In this document: positions 61,818 to 64,000 of the stretch, in pieces
Layout: each line of letters begins with the position of its first letter
Position numbering within the stretch: position 1 is the stretch's first letter
Source: Cohaesibacter sp.
Lineage (GTDB): Bacteria; Pseudomonadota; Alphaproteobacteria; Rhizobiales; Cohaesibacteraceae
Reading direction: 5' to 3'
Assembly (NCBI GenBank): GCA_025210795.1
Contig: JAOAQZ010000028.1
Coordinates: 106,691 to 170,690, forward strand
DNA: 64,000 nucleotides
Notes under the pieces: generated by a model
What the model was told of the DNA's origin: nothing
Seen by the model: the letters and a program-made list of their open reading frames with translations, nothing else
Databases searched by the model: none
Made by a program: the position numbers and the translations under genes

Positions 61818-61865
61818 TTATTGCGTCTGCCACCACCAACAAATCTGTGCAATCAAATGTATCAT
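61818..61865 (-). CDS. trpL: trpL leader peptide
   Basis: 15 residues, MIHLIAQICWWWQTQ, with three Trp codons in a row near the end. GAGG precedes the ATG. Ribosome stalling at the Trp codons when tryptophan is low would stop the attenuator from forming. Matches the known Rhizobium trpE(G) leader organisation. Confidence 0.9.
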   Translation of the reverse strand: MIHLIAQICWWWQTQ

Positions 61866-61903
61866 GCCCTCAGGTGTAACGGATTTTACAACAAGCGTAA
61901 ACG

Positions 61904-61931
61904 AAAAAAGCGCCCTTGTTGGGCGCTTTTT
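61904..61931 (-). terminator. Rho-independent terminator of the chemoreceptor gene
   Basis: Minus strand: AAAAAGCGCCC, loop AACAA, GGGCGCTTTTTT. It is 31 bases after the chemoreceptor stop and just upstream of trpL. The A-run makes it usable from both sides. Confidence 0.9.
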
Positions 61932-61962
61932 CAATTTTGCTCTCTTTGCGATGTAAGCAGTT

Positions 61963-64000
61963 TTACGCCGAAGCAACGCTTTTGAGGAAACTATCCACTT
62001 CATTGCGCAGGCGGTCTGTCTGTTGAGCGACATTCTGAGAGTTAAGCTCTACCTGCTCTACAGACTGAGTGGTCTCGGAGACAGCATGGCTGAGACCTGA
62101 CATATTGCCTGCCACAGCCTCTGTGCCATTTGCAGCCTGCGCAACATTTTGAGAGATCTCATGAGTTGCCGAGCCCTGCTCGTCGACCGCATTGGCAATT
62201 GAGTTTGTATATTCGTTGACCTGCTCCATCGTGGTTGCAATGCCCTGAATAGCGCTTACAGCCTCGTCGGTTGCACCCTGAATATCCTGAATTTGAGAGG
62301 CAATCTCCTCCGTTGCCTTGGAGGTTTGCGTCGCCAAATCCTTAACCTCAGAGGCCACAACGGCAAAACCTTTGCCATGCTCACCCGCACGGGCTGCCTC
62401 AATGGTAGCATTCAAAGCCAAGAGGTTGGTCTGTTCAGCAATATCCTGAATAAGGGACACGACATCACCAATCTTTTGGGCGCTTTCAGACAGGCCTGAA
62501 ACCTTTTCGTTGGTATGGCGCGTGGCATCCGTTGCCTGTGTGACAACATTTGCAGTCTCGTCAACCTGCCGTTTGATTTCTTCAATGGAGGCTGCCAACT
62601 CTTCCGCTGCAGACGCCACAGTTTGCACATTTATGGAGGCTTCTTCTGAAGCTGTGGCGGAAGAACTGGCTTTCTCCGCCGTCTCATCAGCCATACTAGA
62701 GAGGATGCGCGCTGTTTGCTGCATCGTATCCATATTGGCGGTCACGTCATTGAGAAGATTTCCGGAGGAATTTCTGAACCCGTCAATCATGGCTTCAACA
62801 GCCTGTTGTCGCGCGGCGCGATCAGCCTGTTCTGATTGGGCCTGCTCCTGCAAATTACGACGCTCGATGGCATTGTTGCGCAGCACTTCTACCGCACGGG
62901 ACAACTCACCGATCTCATCTTTGCGCTTGGCATTGGGCAGTTGAACATTGAGATCATTCTGAGCGATACGGGTTACGCCTTTATTCAGAGCCTGCAAAGG
63001 AGACAAAGCAGAGCGAATGAACCAAGTGGCTGCACCGGCAATGATTAGAAGCATAGCCAAACCAATGACCAGAAGGCTGTTGCGCAAGTCAGCTGCTGGC
63101 GCCAGCAATTCGGAATATTTCTGGCGGGCAACCACTGCCCAATTGGTGCCGAGCACCTGCATGGGAACCGCAATCGCACGATATTCTTCGCCAGTGTGAA
63201 GCACGTCGGCTGTCATGGTTTTGCCTGTCAAAGCAGACAAGGCCACTTCATTTTCTGAAGAATCGAGGCTCTCAACTGTCTTTTTGGAGAAAGAAATAGC
63301 TTCAAGATTGGCATTGACCAGATCAATCGCACCAGTTTTGCCAAGACCGGTTTGGTCTTCGATAATGCTGGCCAGTTGCTGGGTGTTCACTTCAAACGCG
63401 ATTGCACCCAAGGTTCTGCCCCATTTTACAATCGGGGTCACCATATAGGCTGAAATCTCACCATGAACCGGAATGAAGCCGGTAAAGCCGTTGCCTTTGT
63501 AAGGCTCCTCGGGGGTATCGCGTGCCAGCTTCAGGATTGGGTTGACTTGAGCTGCCAGCTCTTCATGAAAGATGCTTGTCTCGCTGATATTGGCGGCAAA
63601 CTCATCACCCTTGCGGTAAGAATAATAGGCGTTGCCGTTTTTGCCAAAGAACAGCACATCACGGAACATGCCGCCTTTAAGCAGCTTTTCCATGCGTGGC
63701 TGGTGTTTTTTATGAGCAGCGGCGTAATAAACGCCCTGCACTTTTACCTCAACCAGTTTATGGCGCTGATCCTTGGCGTGCGGATTGCCATCGATATAAA
63801 TCTCTTTCAAGCGTGGTGCTGCATCTTTTTTCAGCACTTTCCAGCCGCCAAACAATTCAGTTGCCGCATCCCCTACATCAGTATGGCTGGCAAGGGTCTG
63901 CATACGGCCCTGCAATTGTTCCAAAAACAGGGTGACAGTATCAGTTCTTCCGCGAGCGGCATTTTCCAGTGACGTTTCAGTCAGCTGAACAGAGGTATTC
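61963..64000 (-). CDS. Methyl-accepting chemotaxis protein (N-terminus outside window)
   Basis: At least 679 residues; the frame is open to base 64000, so the true start is beyond the window. From the window edge: a periplasmic double-Cache-like sensor domain, one membrane helix ([19 protein letters not shown]), a HAMP domain (ending [14 protein letters not shown]), and a cytoplasmic signalling hairpin with the conserved tip [26 protein letters not shown], quoted here as [19 protein letters not shown]. It signals to CheA/CheW. The ligand is unknown; Cache domains bind small molecules. No C-terminal CheR-binding pentapeptide is seen. Confidence 0.95.
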   Translation of the reverse strand, partial: NTSVQLTETSLENAARGRTDTVTLFLEQLQGRMQTLASHTDVGDAATELFGGWKVLKKDAAPRLKEIYIDGNPHAKDQRHKLVEVKVQGVYYAAAHKKHQPRMEKLLKGGMFRDVLFFGKNGNAYYSYRKGDEFAANISETSIFHEELAAQVNPILKLARDTPEEPYKGNGFTGFIPVHGEISAYMVTPIVKWGRTLGAIAFEVNTQQLASIIEDQTGLGKTGAIDLVNANLEAISFSKKTVESLDSSENEVALSALTGKTMTADVLHTGEEYRAIAVPMQVLGTNWAVVARQKYSELLAPAADLRNSLLVIGLAMLLIIAGAATWFIRSALSPLQALNKGVTRIAQNDLNVQLPNAKRKDEIGELSRAVEVLRNNAIERRNLQEQAQSEQADRAARQQAVEAMIDGFRNSSGNLLNDVTANMDTMQQTARILSSMADETAEKASSSATASEEASINVQTVASAAEELAASIEEIKRQVDETANVVTQATDATRHTNEKVSGLSESAQKIGDVVSLIQDIAEQTNLLALNATIEAARAGEHGKGFAVVASEVKDLATQTSKATEEIASQIQDIQGATDEAVSAIQGIATTMEQVNEYTNSIANAVDEQGSATHEISQNVAQAANGTEAVAGNMSGLSHAVSETTQSVEQVELNSQNVAQQTDRLRNEVDSFLKSVASA

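Overview
The window reads as a chromosome segment of a marine-type alphaproteobacterium, probably of the Hyphomicrobiales (Rhizobiales) near Cohaesibacter/Stappiaceae. The lineage call is inference. It rests on the fused anthranilate synthase trpE(G) behind a Trp-codon leader peptide, the MerR regulator type, the NnrR/DUF4202/NnrS set and the overall protein style. No mobile element, CRISPR array, rRNA or complete tRNA was seen.

Layout. 1-3663 (minus) is the N-terminal 1221 codons of a large secreted protein with three tandem copies of a ~216-220-residue domain. 3987-7488 is a metal-resistance unit: a MerR regulator, a promoter with a 19-bp spacer, a Zn/Cd/Pb-type P1B ATPase and a small His-motif protein. 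7774-11458 holds a LuxR-type response regulator and a hybrid histidine kinase with an FAD oxidoreductase between them. 11841-15614 holds a ferredoxin reductase, an NnrR-like Crp/Fnr regulator, a DUF4202 protein and a methyltransferase.

15680-50551 is a denitrification island. It holds norCBQDEF and nnrS on the minus strand. On the plus strand is a heme d1 operon nirE-C-F-DL-G-H-J-N plus a CbiX-type chelatase, but no nirS. It is followed by SCO, a small secreted protein, and a UbiE/MenA pair. PCuAC and a DUF2946 protein follow on the minus strand. Then comes a clade II-style nos cluster: nosZ with a Sec signal, two diheme cytochromes c, a NosB-like membrane protein, nosD, nosG, nosH, nosF, nosL and nosY. 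A minus-strand group of TlpA-like protein, pentapeptide-repeat protein and a second SCO closes it. Six NNR/DNR-type boxes (TTGAC-N4-GTCAA and variants) lie before norC, between nnrS and nirE, before SCO, before nosZ, before the first nos cytochrome, and between SCO2 and a BASS transporter. The NnrR-like protein at 13299 is the obvious candidate regulator.

Together these genes cover NO reduction, N2O reduction, heme d1 supply and copper delivery to CuA/CuZ. Nitrate reductase and the nitrite reductase structural gene must lie elsewhere, if present.

50743-64000 is mixed: a BASS transporter with a small exported protein, an inverse-autotransporter-like barrel with a secreted partner and no passenger, an Lrp regulator, a beta-ketoadipyl-CoA-type thiolase, a lipoprotein, an amidase, trpL-trpE(G) and a chemoreceptor cut by the window end. 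Start sites were chosen from visible ribosome binding sites, and several differ from the longest open frame.
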